DNA from: Rhodospirillales bacterium
GTDB taxonomy: Bacteria > Pseudomonadota > Alphaproteobacteria > Micavibrionales > UBA1664
Assembly: GCA_023898805.1 (NCBI GenBank)
Contig: CP060260.1
Coordinates: forward strand, 992,001 to 1,056,000
Direction: 5' to 3'
DNA length: 64,000 bases
Part shown: positions 1 to 9,879 of the stretch, one piece after another
Numbering within the stretch: position 1 is the first letter of the stretch
Layout: the number at the start of each line of letters is the position of its first letter
Notes under the pieces: model-generated
Told to the model about the DNA's origin: nothing
Database searches by the model: none
Seen by the model: only the letters and a program-made list of their open reading frames with translations
Program-made: the position numbers and the translations under genes

Positions 1-217
1 CGATGACCAGCGCCGTCTTGCCCACCCCGGCGGGCGCGAGCAGCATCGCGTTCTTGCGCCCCTTTTGCAGCAGGATCAGGGTAACAAGCTCGATTTCCTT
101 GTCCCTGCCGGTAATGGGATCGAACCTGTTTTCCCGCGCAAGCGCGGTCAGATCGCGGCAATAGCTGTGGATCAGGCCTTCAAGCTGTTCGTCGGAAATC
201 TTGTTTTTGATCTTCAT
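1..217 (-). CDS. ClpA/ClpB-like AAA+ ATPase, N-terminal part (runs off the window)
   Basis: Only the first 72 codons are inside the window; the gene continues beyond base 1. The peptide starts MKIKNKISDEQLEGLI and reads into FDPITGRDKEIE and then the Walker A loop APAGVGKTAL, the arrangement of the first AAA+ module of Clp/Hsp100 proteins. It lacks the Clp_N repeat domain that precedes this module in ClpA and ClpB, so it is a short-N-terminus relative, distinct from the full clpA at 21842. The ATG at 217 is chosen because the Clp-type homology begins almost at once; no strong ribosome binding site is visible. Role is inferred only: ATP-driven protein remodelling. It diverges from engB. Confidence 0.75.
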   Translation of the reverse strand, partial: MKIKNKISDEQLEGLIHSYCRDLTALARENRFDPITGRDKEIELVTLILLQKGRKNAMLLAPAGVGKTALVI

Positions 218-258
218 CGGTTGCGAGTCTACCCCCGAACCGTGCTAAACACAAACGC

Positions 259-888
<630 letters not shown>

Positions 889-890
889 AC

Positions 891-1565
891 CTAACGCGCG
901 ACGATCACGTTGTAAAAATCATACGACCCGTCCGCGCCCTGGACGCAGTAACTGACCTTGTCCTTGCACGCGGCGCAGCCTGCCGTCGTAAAATCTGCGT
1001 CGTCCCCGCCCCCGTTGATGAACACCTTGGAAGGGTCGAGCGTGGACACCGGAATCGCATCGTCCTTGTACAACCGCGCATTGATCGCCTTGCAGATTTT
1101 GGGCGCGACGTCGACGAAGGTCAGGATCACGTCGCTGCCCGCGCTGGCGGTCCATTCGACATTGGTGCCCACCTGCCCGGACCAGCCGCGCTTGGCCGAC
1201 CCTTCGGCGAACACGTCATCGTCCGGCACATAAGGCGTGATGCCCCCGCCGCCGGGGTGATAGATCTTGCCCCGGTTGGGCGGGGTGGCGTACCCCGAAT
1301 CGCCCTGTTTGACGAAGCTGAATTCATCGGGCAGCACGTTACCCATGGTCCGCATCTGTTCGGCCGCCGAACGCACGCCGGTCGCATAATTGATCAGCTC
1401 CTCGGCCTTGAGCCGCGCGCGATTGTCGTCCAGCGTCCCCGTCATGCCGTTCGACCCGCCCAGTTGCCGGGTCAGCGCAAAACTCAGCGCCGCGAACAGC
1501 ACCACCGCGATCAGCACGTAAATCAACACGTTGCCGGATTCCCCGGCCTGTTTTCCGAATGGCAT
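891..1565 (-). CDS. Pilin-like single-span exported protein of unknown function
   Basis: 224 aa. A short charged leader ending AGESGN is followed by one hydrophobic segment (about residues 13-32). This layout resembles type IV pilin and pseudopilin N-termini, where a prepilin peptidase cuts after a Gly and the helix follows a Glu, although the spacing here is not textbook. The rest is a soluble, Gly/Asp-rich domain with Cys residues near the C-terminus (CAACKDK, SYC) that could pair in the periplasm. AAGGAGG lies 6-7 bases before the ATG at 1565, so the start is well supported. No pilus assembly genes are near. A role in a surface filament is inference only. Confidence 0.6.
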   Translation of the reverse strand: MPFGKQAGESGNVLIYVLIAVVLFAALSFALTRQLGGSNGMTGTLDDNRARLKAEELINYATGVRSAAEQMRTMGNVLPDEFSFVKQGDSGYATPPNRGKIYHPGGGGITPYVPDDDVFAEGSAKRGWSGQVGTNVEWTASAGSDVILTFVDVAPKICKAINARLYKDDAIPVSTLDPSKVFINGGGDDADFTTAGCAACKDKVSYCVQGADGSYDFYNVIVAR

Positions 1566-1635
1566 CCATGCCTCCTTGCACGACTCCTGCCGCGAAGCCT
1601 AGCAAATTCCGCCGCGCACATGCTAGGCTTGCCGG

Positions 1636-2715
1636 ATGCAGCCTTATATTCCCTATCTTGCGTTTGCCGCAGGCGTTCTGGTCGGCGTGCTGGCCATGTG
1701 GATGGCCCGCCGCCATGCCGCAAGCCAGTTCCGCGCCCTTTCGGCCGAGGCGCTGAATGCCACCGCCGACCAGTTCCTCAAACTGGCCGAAACCCGTTTC
1801 GGCACGCTGCACGAACAAAGCCGCGGCGACATGGACAATCTGGTCAAACCCGTCGGCGAACAGCTGCGCCACCTTTCCGACGCGGTCCAGCAGATCCGCG
1901 GCGTCAATTCGGCACTGGCGCAACAGCTCGGCGGCCTTGCGAAGGAAACCGCGCGCATCGCGGGTGCGCTCAACAACCCGCGCGAACGCGGACGCGCGGG
2001 CGAAATCATGCTTGAACGCTTGCTTGAACATGCGGGTCTGATCCGCGACGTCAATTTCCGCACCCAGGTGGTGGAGGGCGATATCCGCCCCGATTTCGTG
2101 GTCGAGCTCAAGGACCAGCTGCGCGTCGTGATCGACGCCAAGGCGCCGCTGATCGACCTGATGGCCGATCTTGAGGATCCGGAAAAACAAAAGGACGCGG
2201 CCAGACGCCTGAGCCAGCAGGTCCGTGCGCATATCAAGTCGCTGGCCGCCAAGGATTACGCGCGCATCGCCGGCAGCGTCGATTTCGTGGTCCTGTTCCT
2301 GCCGGGCGACGGGCTGTACGCGCTGGCGATCGACACCGACCGTGAATTGCTGGATTTCGCGGCGGCGAACAACGTGGTTTTGACTTCACCGATGCTGATG
2401 TTCGGCCTGTTGCGCATGATCCACACCATGTACCGCCAGCAGCGTCTGGCCGAAAACGCCGACGAGGTGCGCGTGCTTGGCGCGGAATTGCACAAGCGCC
2501 TGACCGTCTTCATGGAACATTTCGCCAGAATCGGCGCAAGCATGCAGACCAGCTTCAAACACTTCAACGCCGCGATCGGTTCGTTTGAATCGCGCGTCCT
2601 GCCGCAGGCCCGGAAATTCGAGGATCTGCAGGGCATCGCCGCCGCGCAGACGCTGGAAACCCCCAAACGCCTTGAAATCGTGGGCGACAAGCATATTGAC
2701 GGCGAGGCCGCCTGA
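1636..2715 (+). CDS. rmuC: DNA recombination protein RmuC homologue
   Basis: 359 aa. An N-terminal membrane anchor (about residues 7-26, AAGVLVGVLAMWMA) is followed by a helical region and then the RmuC nuclease-like core, with NNPRERGRAGEIMLERLLE, DFVVELKD, VVIDAKAPL and FVVLFLPGDGLYALA recognisable. RmuC proteins belong to the PD-(D/E)XK-like group and in E. coli limit inversions at short inverted repeats; the biochemical activity is poorly defined. The stop lies 14 bases before def, suggesting co-transcription. Confidence 0.9.
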   Translation: MQPYIPYLAFAAGVLVGVLAMWMARRHAASQFRALSAEALNATADQFLKLAETRFGTLHEQSRGDMDNLVKPVGEQLRHLSDAVQQIRGVNSALAQQLGGLAKETARIAGALNNPRERGRAGEIMLERLLEHAGLIRDVNFRTQVVEGDIRPDFVVELKDQLRVVIDAKAPLIDLMADLEDPEKQKDAARRLSQQVRAHIKSLAAKDYARIAGSVDFVVLFLPGDGLYALAIDTDRELLDFAAANNVVLTSPMLMFGLLRMIHTMYRQQRLAENADEVRVLGAELHKRLTVFMEHFARIGASMQTSFKHFNAAIGSFESRVLPQARKFEDLQGIAAAQTLETPKRLEIVGDKHIDGEAA

Positions 2716-2731
2716 GGGCCATAAGGGCGGC

Positions 2732-3256
2732 ATGGAAACCTTCCAGATCATCGAGATCCCCGACCCCGTCCTGCGCCAGACGGCCCAACCCGTCGCCCGC
2801 GTCGACGACGCGCTGCGCAACCAGATGCACAAGATGGTCGAAACCATGTACGCGGCCGAAGGCATCGGCCTTGCCGCCAATCAGGTCGGCCTGCTCAACC
2901 GCGTCATCGTCGTCGACACCGCGCGCCGCGAAACCAACACGCCCAAACCCGTCGCGATGGCGAATCCTGAAATCGTCTGGCACTCCGAGGAGCTTTGGAC
3001 CTGCAAGGAAGGCTGCCTGTCCATTCCCGGCCAGTACGCCGATGTCGAGCGCCCGCGCGTGGTGCGCGTGCGCTATCTCGACATCGATGGCAATCAGGCG
3101 GAGATCGAGGCGCAGAACCTCGCCTCCTCCTGCCTGCAGCATGAAATCGATCATCTCGACGGCAAACTTTTCATCGATTACCTCACGCGCCTGAAACGCG
3201 ACCTGCTGCTCAAACGCCTCGACAAGGACCGCAAAAACGCGGGCGAGGTGTTATGA
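2732..3256 (+). CDS. def: Peptide deformylase
   Basis: 174 aa. The three deformylase motifs are intact: GIGLAANQVG (motif 1), EGCLSIPG with the metal-binding Cys (motif 2) and QHEIDHLDG with the HExxH metal site (motif 3). The enzyme removes the formyl group from nascent N-terminal Met in the cytoplasm. The start at 2732 gives the family's usual N-terminus (METFQIIEIPDPVLRQ). The stop codon overlaps the fmt start (ATGA), so def-fmt-truA is a translationally coupled set. Confidence 0.97.
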   Translation: METFQIIEIPDPVLRQTAQPVARVDDALRNQMHKMVETMYAAEGIGLAANQVGLLNRVIVVDTARRETNTPKPVAMANPEIVWHSEELWTCKEGCLSIPGQYADVERPRVVRVRYLDIDGNQAEIEAQNLASSCLQHEIDHLDGKLFIDYLTRLKRDLLLKRLDKDRKNAGEVL

Positions 3257-4161
3257 AGCTGGTCTTCATGGGCACGCCCGATTTCGTCGTACCCGTGCTC
3301 GACGCCCTGATCGCCGGCCCGCACGAAATTCTGGCCGTATACACCCAGCCGCCCCGCCCGGCGGGACGCGGCTATGGCGAACGCAGATCGCCCGTGCATG
3401 AACGCGCGGCCGAAGCCGGGCTTGAAATCCGCACCCCGCGCACCCTGCGCGACGAGGCCGCGCAAAAGGAATTCGCGGCGCTTGGCGCCGACGCCGCGAT
3501 CGTCGCGGGGTACGGCCTGATCCTGCCGCGCGCGGTGCTGGAGACGCCGAAATACGGCTGCATCAACGTCCATGTCTCGCTGCTGCCGCGCTGGCGCGGC
3601 GCGTCCCCGGTGCAATACGCGATTTTGTCGGGCGATGCCGAAACCGGTGTGACGATCATGAAAATCGACGTCGGCATGGATTCCGGCGACATCATCGCGC
3701 AACAGACCATACCCATCGCGAACGACGACACCGCCCCCGCCCTCTATCTCAAACTCTTCACCATGGGCGCCCGGATGCTCGGACCCGTGCTGAACGACAT
3801 CGAAAATCTCAAACCGGTGCCGCAGGATGAAACCCGCGCGACCCATGCCCCCCTGCTCGACAAAAAGGCGGGGCATATCGACTGGACGCAAAGCGCCACG
3901 GAAATCGACCGCCGGATCCGCGCCCTCAACCCCTGGCCCGGTACCTTCACCCATGCGGACAAAAAGCGCATCAAGATTCTGGCCGCCACGCCGACCGCGG
4001 GCCACGGCGCGCCGGGCACGGTGCTCAACCCCGCCGGTATCGTCGCCTGCGGCGCGGACGCGCTGAAACTTCTGCGCGTTCAGCCTGACGGCGGCAAACC
4101 GATGGATGCGACCGCCGCGATCAACGGCAACATCCTGAAACCCGGCGACGTGCTGGCATGA
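3253..4161 (+). CDS. fmt: Methionyl-tRNA formyltransferase
   Basis: 302 aa. The N-terminal formyltransferase fold starts MKLVFMGTPDF. The 10-formyl-THF site region HVSLLPRWRG is present, followed by a C-terminal OB-like domain (NPWPGTFTHADKKRIKIL). The enzyme formylates initiator Met-tRNA; its partner def acts later on the nascent chain. It overlaps def and truA by four bases at each end. Confidence 0.97.
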   Translation: MKLVFMGTPDFVVPVLDALIAGPHEILAVYTQPPRPAGRGYGERRSPVHERAAEAGLEIRTPRTLRDEAAQKEFAALGADAAIVAGYGLILPRAVLETPKYGCINVHVSLLPRWRGASPVQYAILSGDAETGVTIMKIDVGMDSGDIIAQQTIPIANDDTAPALYLKLFTMGARMLGPVLNDIENLKPVPQDETRATHAPLLDKKAGHIDWTQSATEIDRRIRALNPWPGTFTHADKKRIKILAATPTAGHGAPGTVLNPAGIVACGADALKLLRVQPDGGKPMDATAAINGNILKPGDVLA

Positions 4162-4925
4162 ACGTGCAACGCTGGAAGCTCACGCTGGAATATGACGGCG
4201 CGCGGTTTTACGGCTGGCAGCTTCAGGACGACAACGCCCCCACGGTGCAGGGCGTGCTGGAAGACGCGATCTTCGCCTTTTGCGGCCAGCGCGTCACCGC
4301 CCATGTCGCGGGCCGCACCGACGCGGGCGTGCACGCCCGCGCGCAAGTCTGCCACATTGATCTGACCGACCGGCCGGTACAACCTTACGATCTGGCCAAA
4401 GCGATCAACGCGCTGGTGCGCCCGCACGCGCTGGCCTGCATTGAGGCCGAGCCGGTGGGGGCGGATTTCCACGCGCGCTTTTCTGCGAAGAACAAACTAT
4501 ACACCTACCGCATCCTTAACCGCCCGGCCCCGCCGGTGACCGAGGCGGGCCACATGGCGCACCATCGCCGCGCGCTGGATGTGGATGCGATGCGCGCGGG
4601 CGCCGCGCATCTGATCGGCCACCACGATTTCACGACCTTTCGCGATTCCGCGTGTCAGGCCAAAAGCCCGGAAAAAACCCTCGACCGGCTGGAAATCGAA
4701 ACCCTGCCCTATGACGCGCAGGGCGGCGTCGAAATCCGCATCCATGCCGAGGCGCGTTCCTTCCTGCACCACCAGATGCGCAACATGGCGGGCACACTGA
4801 TTCAGGTGGGCGACGGAAAATGGACGCCCGACGACGTCAAAACCGCATTGGCCGCGCGCGACCGCAAGGCGGGCGGCCCGACTTCCCCCGCCTGCGGTCT
4901 GTATCTGGTCCGCGTCGATTATTAA
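4158..4925 (+). CDS. truA: tRNA pseudouridine(38-40) synthase TruA
   Basis: 255 aa, family length. The catalytic-Asp motif is seen in VAGRTDAGVHA, with the downstream FSAKNKLYTYRI and HHQMRNMAGTL regions. TruA converts uridines 38-40 of the anticodon arm to pseudouridine. It is third in the def-fmt-truA set, and its stop overlaps the last bases of the convergent outer-membrane-type gene. Confidence 0.96.
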   Translation: MNVQRWKLTLEYDGARFYGWQLQDDNAPTVQGVLEDAIFAFCGQRVTAHVAGRTDAGVHARAQVCHIDLTDRPVQPYDLAKAINALVRPHALACIEAEPVGADFHARFSAKNKLYTYRILNRPAPPVTEAGHMAHHRRALDVDAMRAGAAHLIGHHDFTTFRDSACQAKSPEKTLDRLEIETLPYDAQGGVEIRIHAEARSFLHHQMRNMAGTLIQVGDGKWTPDDVKTALAARDRKAGGPTSPACGLYLVRVDY

Positions 4926-5635
4926 GGCCGCGGCGTACCGTAGGATAAGCCGGTTTCAAAACGACCGCCAAGATTGAGCCCGAAAATAAGCCCACCGCCG
5001 TTGCGCTTCATATCTTTAAGATTGATTTTCGGCACTTCGGTGCCGAACGCGCCACCGACAAAGGCACCTGCGGCCAGATTGCCGAAATTCGCTTCGATCC
5101 CGACGCGCACTTCGGCTTCGGCCATCAGAATGTCCCATTTCTGGTTCATCGGGATGTTGCGCGGACCGTAATCCACGCTGATTTTGCTGCTTTGATGCTG
5201 GAATTCCGGCCCGACGGCAACCTGCCCGTAGACACGCATATTGGACGCGATTTCATGCTTGATGCCGACCCCGACCTTGGCGCCCGCGCGGATAAAGGAT
5301 GTCGTAGCCTTATACTTCGCCTTACCACCGGCTTCGGTCCCGGTTGTGACCACGTCTCTCACGGTTGCCCCGGCATTCACCGAACCAACCAGATAGGCAT
5401 TTGGTGCTTTTTGAAACGGATAGACTTTTAGATCGGCTACGCCGCCGCACACGATACCTGTCGTGCTTTTCCGCCCCTTGGCCGAGGCAAAAGAGCCGGG
5501 AAGCGCGCTGCATTCCGCCCCGATCGATAGTTTGGCGGAATCGCCGTTAACCGTTCGCGCCGTCTGCGCCTGCGCCGCGCCGGTCAGACCTGCGGCGAAT
5601 CCGGCAGCGATCGCAAAATTTCTCAAAACACTCAT
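4922..5635 (-). CDS. Exported, probable beta-barrel outer-membrane protein
   Basis: 237 aa. A signal peptide is clear (LRNFAIAAGFAAGLTGAAQA, cut before QTAR). The mature part has many alternating strands with Gly and aromatic residues (VGVGIKHEIASNMRVYGQVA, AEVRVGIEANFGNLAAGAFV), and the C-terminal third looks like closing barrel strands. The ATG at 5635 is preferred over the GTG at 5638 because GAGG lies at a suitable distance. A near-consensus promoter precedes it. Function is unknown; adhesin or small porin-like roles are possible. Confidence 0.7.
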   Translation of the reverse strand: MSVLRNFAIAAGFAAGLTGAAQAQTARTVNGDSAKLSIGAECSALPGSFASAKGRKSTTGIVCGGVADLKVYPFQKAPNAYLVGSVNAGATVRDVVTTGTEAGGKAKYKATTSFIRAGAKVGVGIKHEIASNMRVYGQVAVGPEFQHQSSKISVDYGPRNIPMNQKWDILMAEAEVRVGIEANFGNLAAGAFVGGAFGTEVPKINLKDMKRNGGGLIFGLNLGGRFETGLSYGTPRP

Positions 5636-5664
5636 CACACACCTCAGCTTTTGAAATTTTAAAG

Positions 5665-5693
5665 ATTTTATTAATTTTTTATAGTTATGTCAA
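5665..5693 (-). promoter_or_regulatory. Strong sigma-70-type promoter for the outer-membrane gene
   Basis: On the minus strand TTGACA (5693-5688) is followed by a 17-base AT-rich spacer and TAAAAT (5670-5665), five of six matches to the -10 consensus. It lies about 30 bases upstream of the ATG at 5635. The surrounding 5640-5720 stretch is strikingly AT-rich for this window. Confidence 0.7.
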
Positions 5694-5786
5694 ATTATGA
5701 ACTTTAATGCCATGTGCGTTTTGTCGCACCAGAACAAACCATGAATATTTGCTGGCCTTTTTGCCCTGCTTACATACAATGGCCCA

Positions 5787-7211
5787 ATGGCAAAGCCAAA
5801 GATTTCCTATGTCTGCCAATCCTGCGGCAGCGTACACCCCCGCTGGTCCGGACATTGCGATGCCTGCGGCGGATGGAACACGATTACCGAGGAAATACAC
5901 GCCCCCGCCCCGGCGAACAGCCTGAAATCCGGTAAAAACCCGGCACGGGGCAACGTCGTCGAATTCGTCGACCTCAAGGGCCAAAACCCACCCTTGCCCC
6001 GCGCCGCTTCCGGCATTGGCGAATGGGACCGGGTCACCGGCGGCGGGCTCGTCCCCGGCTCGGTCACGCTGATCGGCGGCGACCCCGGCATCGGCAAATC
6101 GACGCTGCTTTTGCAGGTCGTGGCAGCCCTGACAAACCAGCCCGGGCGGACAGGCGCGCGGTTGCGGGAACCGCAGAACGAACCGCAATTTAAATGCGCC
6201 TACATATCGGGGGAGGAAGCGATCGATCAGGTCCGCCTGCGCGCGCGGCGCCTTGGCCTTGAAACCGCGCCGGTGCTTCTGGCCGCCGCCACCTCGATCC
6301 GCGACATCGTCGCCGCCTGCGAACCGGCCAAGGGGCAAAAGCCGCCTTACGATCTTGTGGTCATCGACTCGATCCAGACCATGTTCGTCGATCTGGTCGA
6401 TTCCGCCCCCGGCACGGTCGGCCAGGTGCGCAGCTGCACGGCCGAACTGATAAGACTGGCCAAAACATACAACATCACGGTGCTGATCGTCGGCCACGTT
6501 ACCAAGGAAGGAACGATCGCCGGCCCTCGCGTGCTGGAACACATGGTGGATACTGTTTTGTATTTCGAGGGCGATCGCGGCCACCAGTTCCGCATCCTGC
6601 GCGGGGTCAAGAACCGCTTCGGCCCCACCGACGAAATCGGCGTGTTTGAAATGGGCGGCGCGGGGCTGGCCGAGGTATCGAACCCCTCCGCCCTGTTTCT
6701 GTCCGAACGCCGCGAAAAAGTTTCCGGCTCCGCCGTCCTCGCCGCGCTGGAAGGCACAAGGCCGGTGCTGGTCGAGGTACAGGCGCTGGTCGCCCCCACC
6801 ACCTATTCCGCGCCCAAACGCGCGGTGGTCGGGTACGACTCAAACCGGCTTTCGATGATCCTCGCGGTGCTGGAGGCGCGCTGCGGCATCCTGTTTTCTG
6901 GGCAGGACGTCTATCTCAACATCGCCGGTGGTCTGCGCATCGCCGAGCCCGCCGCCGACCTTGCGGTGGCGGCGGCGCTGGTCAGCGCGCTTTCGGGCGC
7001 GCCGGTCGACCCGTCCGCGATTATATTCGGTGAAATCGGCCTGTCGGGGGAAATCCGCCCGGTGCCGCAACCTGAACTGCGCTTGAAAGAGGCGGAAAAA
7101 CTCGGCTTCAAAACCGCCTTCGTCCCGTCGGGAAAGGCCAAGGCCGCGGGCGCGCTGGCCGCAAACGCCTTCCCCGATCTCGACGCCTTTGTGCGTTTCC
7201 TGCGCGGCTGA
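5787..7211 (+). CDS. radA: DNA repair protein RadA (Sms)
   Basis: 474 aa. Domains in order: an N-terminal C4 zinc finger (CQSC...CDAC, residues about 9-26), a RecA-like ATPase with Walker A GGDPGIGKST, the RadA-specific KNRFG motif (GVKNRFGPTDEIGVFEM), and a C-terminal Lon-like domain (GLSGEIRPVPQ). RadA is a hexameric helicase promoting branch migration in homologous recombination. It ends three bases before the convergent TRIC gene. Confidence 0.97.
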   Translation: MAKPKISYVCQSCGSVHPRWSGHCDACGGWNTITEEIHAPAPANSLKSGKNPARGNVVEFVDLKGQNPPLPRAASGIGEWDRVTGGGLVPGSVTLIGGDPGIGKSTLLLQVVAALTNQPGRTGARLREPQNEPQFKCAYISGEEAIDQVRLRARRLGLETAPVLLAAATSIRDIVAACEPAKGQKPPYDLVVIDSIQTMFVDLVDSAPGTVGQVRSCTAELIRLAKTYNITVLIVGHVTKEGTIAGPRVLEHMVDTVLYFEGDRGHQFRILRGVKNRFGPTDEIGVFEMGGAGLAEVSNPSALFLSERREKVSGSAVLAALEGTRPVLVEVQALVAPTTYSAPKRAVVGYDSNRLSMILAVLEARCGILFSGQDVYLNIAGGLRIAEPAADLAVAAALVSALSGAPVDPSAIIFGEIGLSGEIRPVPQPELRLKEAEKLGFKTAFVPSGKAKAAGALAANAFPDLDAFVRFLRG

Positions 7212-7214
7212 CTT

Positions 7215-7856
7215 TCAATCCGTGCTGCGGCGGTGATGCGCCGCCTGATCGTCGATCCAAAGATAGCCGGGCAATTGCAGCCGCCAGTGAATGGCGGCAG
7301 CGCGGATGACAAAGGTCACCGCCATGCCCAAAACAACGCCCCAGCCGGGCACCAGCGCATGAACCGCCAGATAGGTCAGTGCCCCGAACACGCAGGCGGT
7401 GGCATAGATTTCCTTGCGCAGGATCAAGCTTGGTTCCCCCGCCAGCAAATCGCGGATAATGCCGCCGACGATCGAAGTGATGACCCCCATCGTGATGCTG
7501 ACGGCCCAACCGGCCCCGGCTTCCTGCGCGATACGCGTGCCCGTAACGGTGAACAGCGCGATCCCGATGGCATCGCCCCATACGATCCATTTCGCATAGG
7601 CGTGGATGCGTTGGGCGACGAAGAACATCACCGCGCCGGTGACGACGCAATCGACCAGATATCCGGGCTCGCGCACCCAGAACACCGGCAACCGCCCCAG
7701 CATCATGTCGCGCAATGTCCCGCCCCCGATGCCCGTCGCGATGGCCAGCAGGACGAAGGAAACGATATCCAGCTTTTTGCGTGCGGCGACCAATGCGCCG
7801 GTCACGGCGAACACCGCGATACCCGCATAGTCAATCAGGGTCAAAACCGTATCCAT
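7215..7856 (-). CDS. TRIC family (UPF0126/YadS-YicG type) membrane channel
   Basis: 213 aa with about seven hydrophobic segments arranged as two homologous repeats. Each repeat carries the family signature: GGGTLRDMM in the first and VGGIIRDLL in the second, the Gly-rich kinks lining the pore in bacterial TRIC structures. Homologues are trimeric cation channels, and E. coli YicG has been linked to glycine transport, so the substrate here is open. It sits alone, convergent with radA. Confidence 0.88.
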   Translation of the reverse strand: MDTVLTLIDYAGIAVFAVTGALVAARKKLDIVSFVLLAIATGIGGGTLRDMMLGRLPVFWVREPGYLVDCVVTGAVMFFVAQRIHAYAKWIVWGDAIGIALFTVTGTRIAQEAGAGWAVSITMGVITSIVGGIIRDLLAGEPSLILRKEIYATACVFGALTYLAVHALVPGWGVVLGMAVTFVIRAAAIHWRLQLPGYLWIDDQAAHHRRSTD

Positions 7857-7966
7857 GTCTTCGCAATCCTAGCGGATTCTTCGAAAAACCGCGAGGCTGT
7901 GCCCCCGGAAACCCCCATCCAACTTCCCTCTTGGTTTTCCCGGACGCCCGGGGTTAAATCCCGGGC

Positions 7967-9271
7967 ATGAGCCAGCTATCCGCGCAGCGCACCACTCGCC
8001 TTTCCGGAACGATCCGCGTACCGGGCGACAAATCCATTTCGCACCGCGCGATCATGTTCGGCGCACTGGCCGAAGGAACGACCCGTATCCGCGGCCTGCT
8101 GGAGGGGGAGGACGTGCTCAGCACGGCAGCGGCGATGCGGGCGATGGGCGCGCGCATCGAAAAACAGGACGCCGAATGGATGGTCGAAGGCGTGGGACAA
8201 AAGGGCCTTTCGCAACCAGAAATCCCGCTTGATCTTGGCAATTCTGGTACTTCCGCGCGGCTGTTGATGGGCATTTGCGCCGGCTATCCGATCAGCGCGC
8301 GCTTTAAGGGCGACGCATCCCTTTCCAAGCGTCCGATGAAACGGGTGATCGACCCCCTTACGCAAATGGGCGCGCATTTTGAATCGATCGACGGTCGCTT
8401 GCCGCTGACCATCACCGGTTCGGCCGACCTGCGCGCGATACATTACGACATGCCCATCTCCTCGGCGCAGGTCAAATCAGCCATCCTTCTGGCGGGCCTG
8501 CGCGCGCGCGGCATCACCTCGGTACGCGAACCAAAACCCTCGCGCGACCACACCGAACGGATGCTGGCCGCTTTTGGCGGCGCGTGCACGGTCTATCCGG
8601 ACCGTATCGCGGTTGACGGCGGCCAGACCTTAAGCGCCCCCGCCGAAACCCTGCACGTTCCGGGCGACCCGTCTTCGGCCGCCTTTCCGGTGATTGCTGC
8701 GTTATTGACCGAAAACAGCGACGTCACGCTCACCAATATCGGACTGAACCCCACGCGCACCGGGCTTTACACGACATTGATCGAAATGGGCGCCGATATT
8801 GCGTTTTTGAACGAACGCAAAATTGGCGGCGAGATGGTCGCAGACCTGCGCGTGCGCGGCTCGAAACTGCGCGGCGTCACCGTGCCGCCCGGGCGCGTAC
8901 CCAGCATGGTCGACGAATTCCCGGCCCTGTTCGTGGCCGCCGCCTGCGCCGAAGGGGAATTTTTCGCGGATGGGCTGGATGAACTGCGTGTCAAGGAATC
9001 CGACCGCCTCAAAACCATGGCCGACAACCTGAAAGCCTGCGGCGTTGAACTGGAAGAGGGTGCGAATTCCCTGCGCATCTACGGCACCGGAAAACCCCCG
9101 AAAGGCGGCGCCACCGCCCAGACCCATCTCGATCACCGCATCGCGATGAGCTTTCTGGTCCTTGGCCTGTGCACGCCCGAACCCGTTACCATCGACGACG
9201 ACCACGCCATCGCCACCAGCTTTCCGGGTTTCGTGGCCATGATGAACGACCTGGGGGCGAAGATCTCATGA
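7967..9271 (+). CDS. aroA: 3-phosphoshikimate 1-carboxyvinyltransferase (EPSP synthase)
   Basis: 434 aa. The phosphate-binding PGDKSISHRAIMFG and the LGNSGTSARLL loop are present, as are VPGDPSSAAFPV and the C-terminal LDHRIAMSF. The enzyme joins shikimate-3-phosphate and PEP in aromatic amino acid synthesis. It is the first gene of an ATGA-coupled set (aroA, DUF2238 protein, cmk), continuing to rpsA, and aroA-cmk-rpsA order is common in proteobacteria. Confidence 0.97.
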   Translation: MSQLSAQRTTRLSGTIRVPGDKSISHRAIMFGALAEGTTRIRGLLEGEDVLSTAAAMRAMGARIEKQDAEWMVEGVGQKGLSQPEIPLDLGNSGTSARLLMGICAGYPISARFKGDASLSKRPMKRVIDPLTQMGAHFESIDGRLPLTITGSADLRAIHYDMPISSAQVKSAILLAGLRARGITSVREPKPSRDHTERMLAAFGGACTVYPDRIAVDGGQTLSAPAETLHVPGDPSSAAFPVIAALLTENSDVTLTNIGLNPTRTGLYTTLIEMGADIAFLNERKIGGEMVADLRVRGSKLRGVTVPPGRVPSMVDEFPALFVAAACAEGEFFADGLDELRVKESDRLKTMADNLKACGVELEEGANSLRIYGTGKPPKGGATAQTHLDHRIAMSFLVLGLCTPEPVTIDDDHAIATSFPGFVAMMNDLGAKIS

Positions 9272-9879
9272 CCCGCGCCGCGCTGGCCCTGCCATCGGGA
9301 TTGCTGGCCGCCGTTTTCGCGGTGCTGGTCTGGTCCGCACTCGCCCCGCACGATTACCCGACATGGGGGGAGGAAGTCGCACCGGTACTGGTCGTCCTGC
9401 CGCTTTTGGTCGCGACATACAAAAAATTCCCGCTGACGCCGCTGCTTTACACCCTGATCGCGCTGCATGCCTGCATCCTGATGATCGGCGGGCATTACAC
9501 CTATGCATTGACCCCCGTCGGCGAATGGATGCGCGACATCCTGCATACCCAGCGCAATCCTTATGACCGGCTGGGACATGTCTTTCAGGGCTTCGTGCCC
9601 GCGCTCGCAATTCGCGAGATTTTGCTGCGCACCACTGCGCTGAACCGTAGGAAAACGCTGGCTGTGGTCATATTTTTATGCTGCATGGGAATTTCAGCGC
9701 TTTACGAACTCATAGAATGGGCGGCGGCAATGATCGAAGGCAGCGGAGCCGACGCGTTCCTTGGCACCCAGGGCGACATCTGGGACACCGACGCCGACAT
9801 GCTGTTTTGCGGCATCGGCGCGATCGCGGCGCTTTTGACCCTGCCCCGCCTTCACGACAGACAACTGGCCGCACTATGA
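9268..9879 (+). CDS. DUF2238 (YjdF-like) integral membrane protein
   Basis: 203 aa, about six hydrophobic segments. Family-typical motifs are visible: YDRLGHVFQGFVPALAIRE, ALYELIEWAAA and the GTQGDIWDTDADM loop, which carries conserved acidic residues facing one side of the membrane. Function of the family is not established. It is embedded between aroA and cmk with four-base overlaps on both sides, an unusual lodger in this operon. Confidence 0.82.
   Translation: MTRAALALPSGLLAAVFAVLVWSALAPHDYPTWGEEVAPVLVVLPLLVATYKKFPLTPLLYTLIALHACILMIGGHYTYALTPVGEWMRDILHTQRNPYDRLGHVFQGFVPALAIREILLRTTALNRRKTLAVVIFLCCMGISALYELIEWAAAMIEGSGADAFLGTQGDIWDTDADMLFCGIGAIAALLTLPRLHDRQLAAL

Noticed and set aside
7967..9271. 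Glyphosate-tolerant class of EPSP synthase
   Set aside because: KSISHRA resembles class II, but the GNSGTSARLL loop is not decisive and I cannot align the resistance positions reliably.
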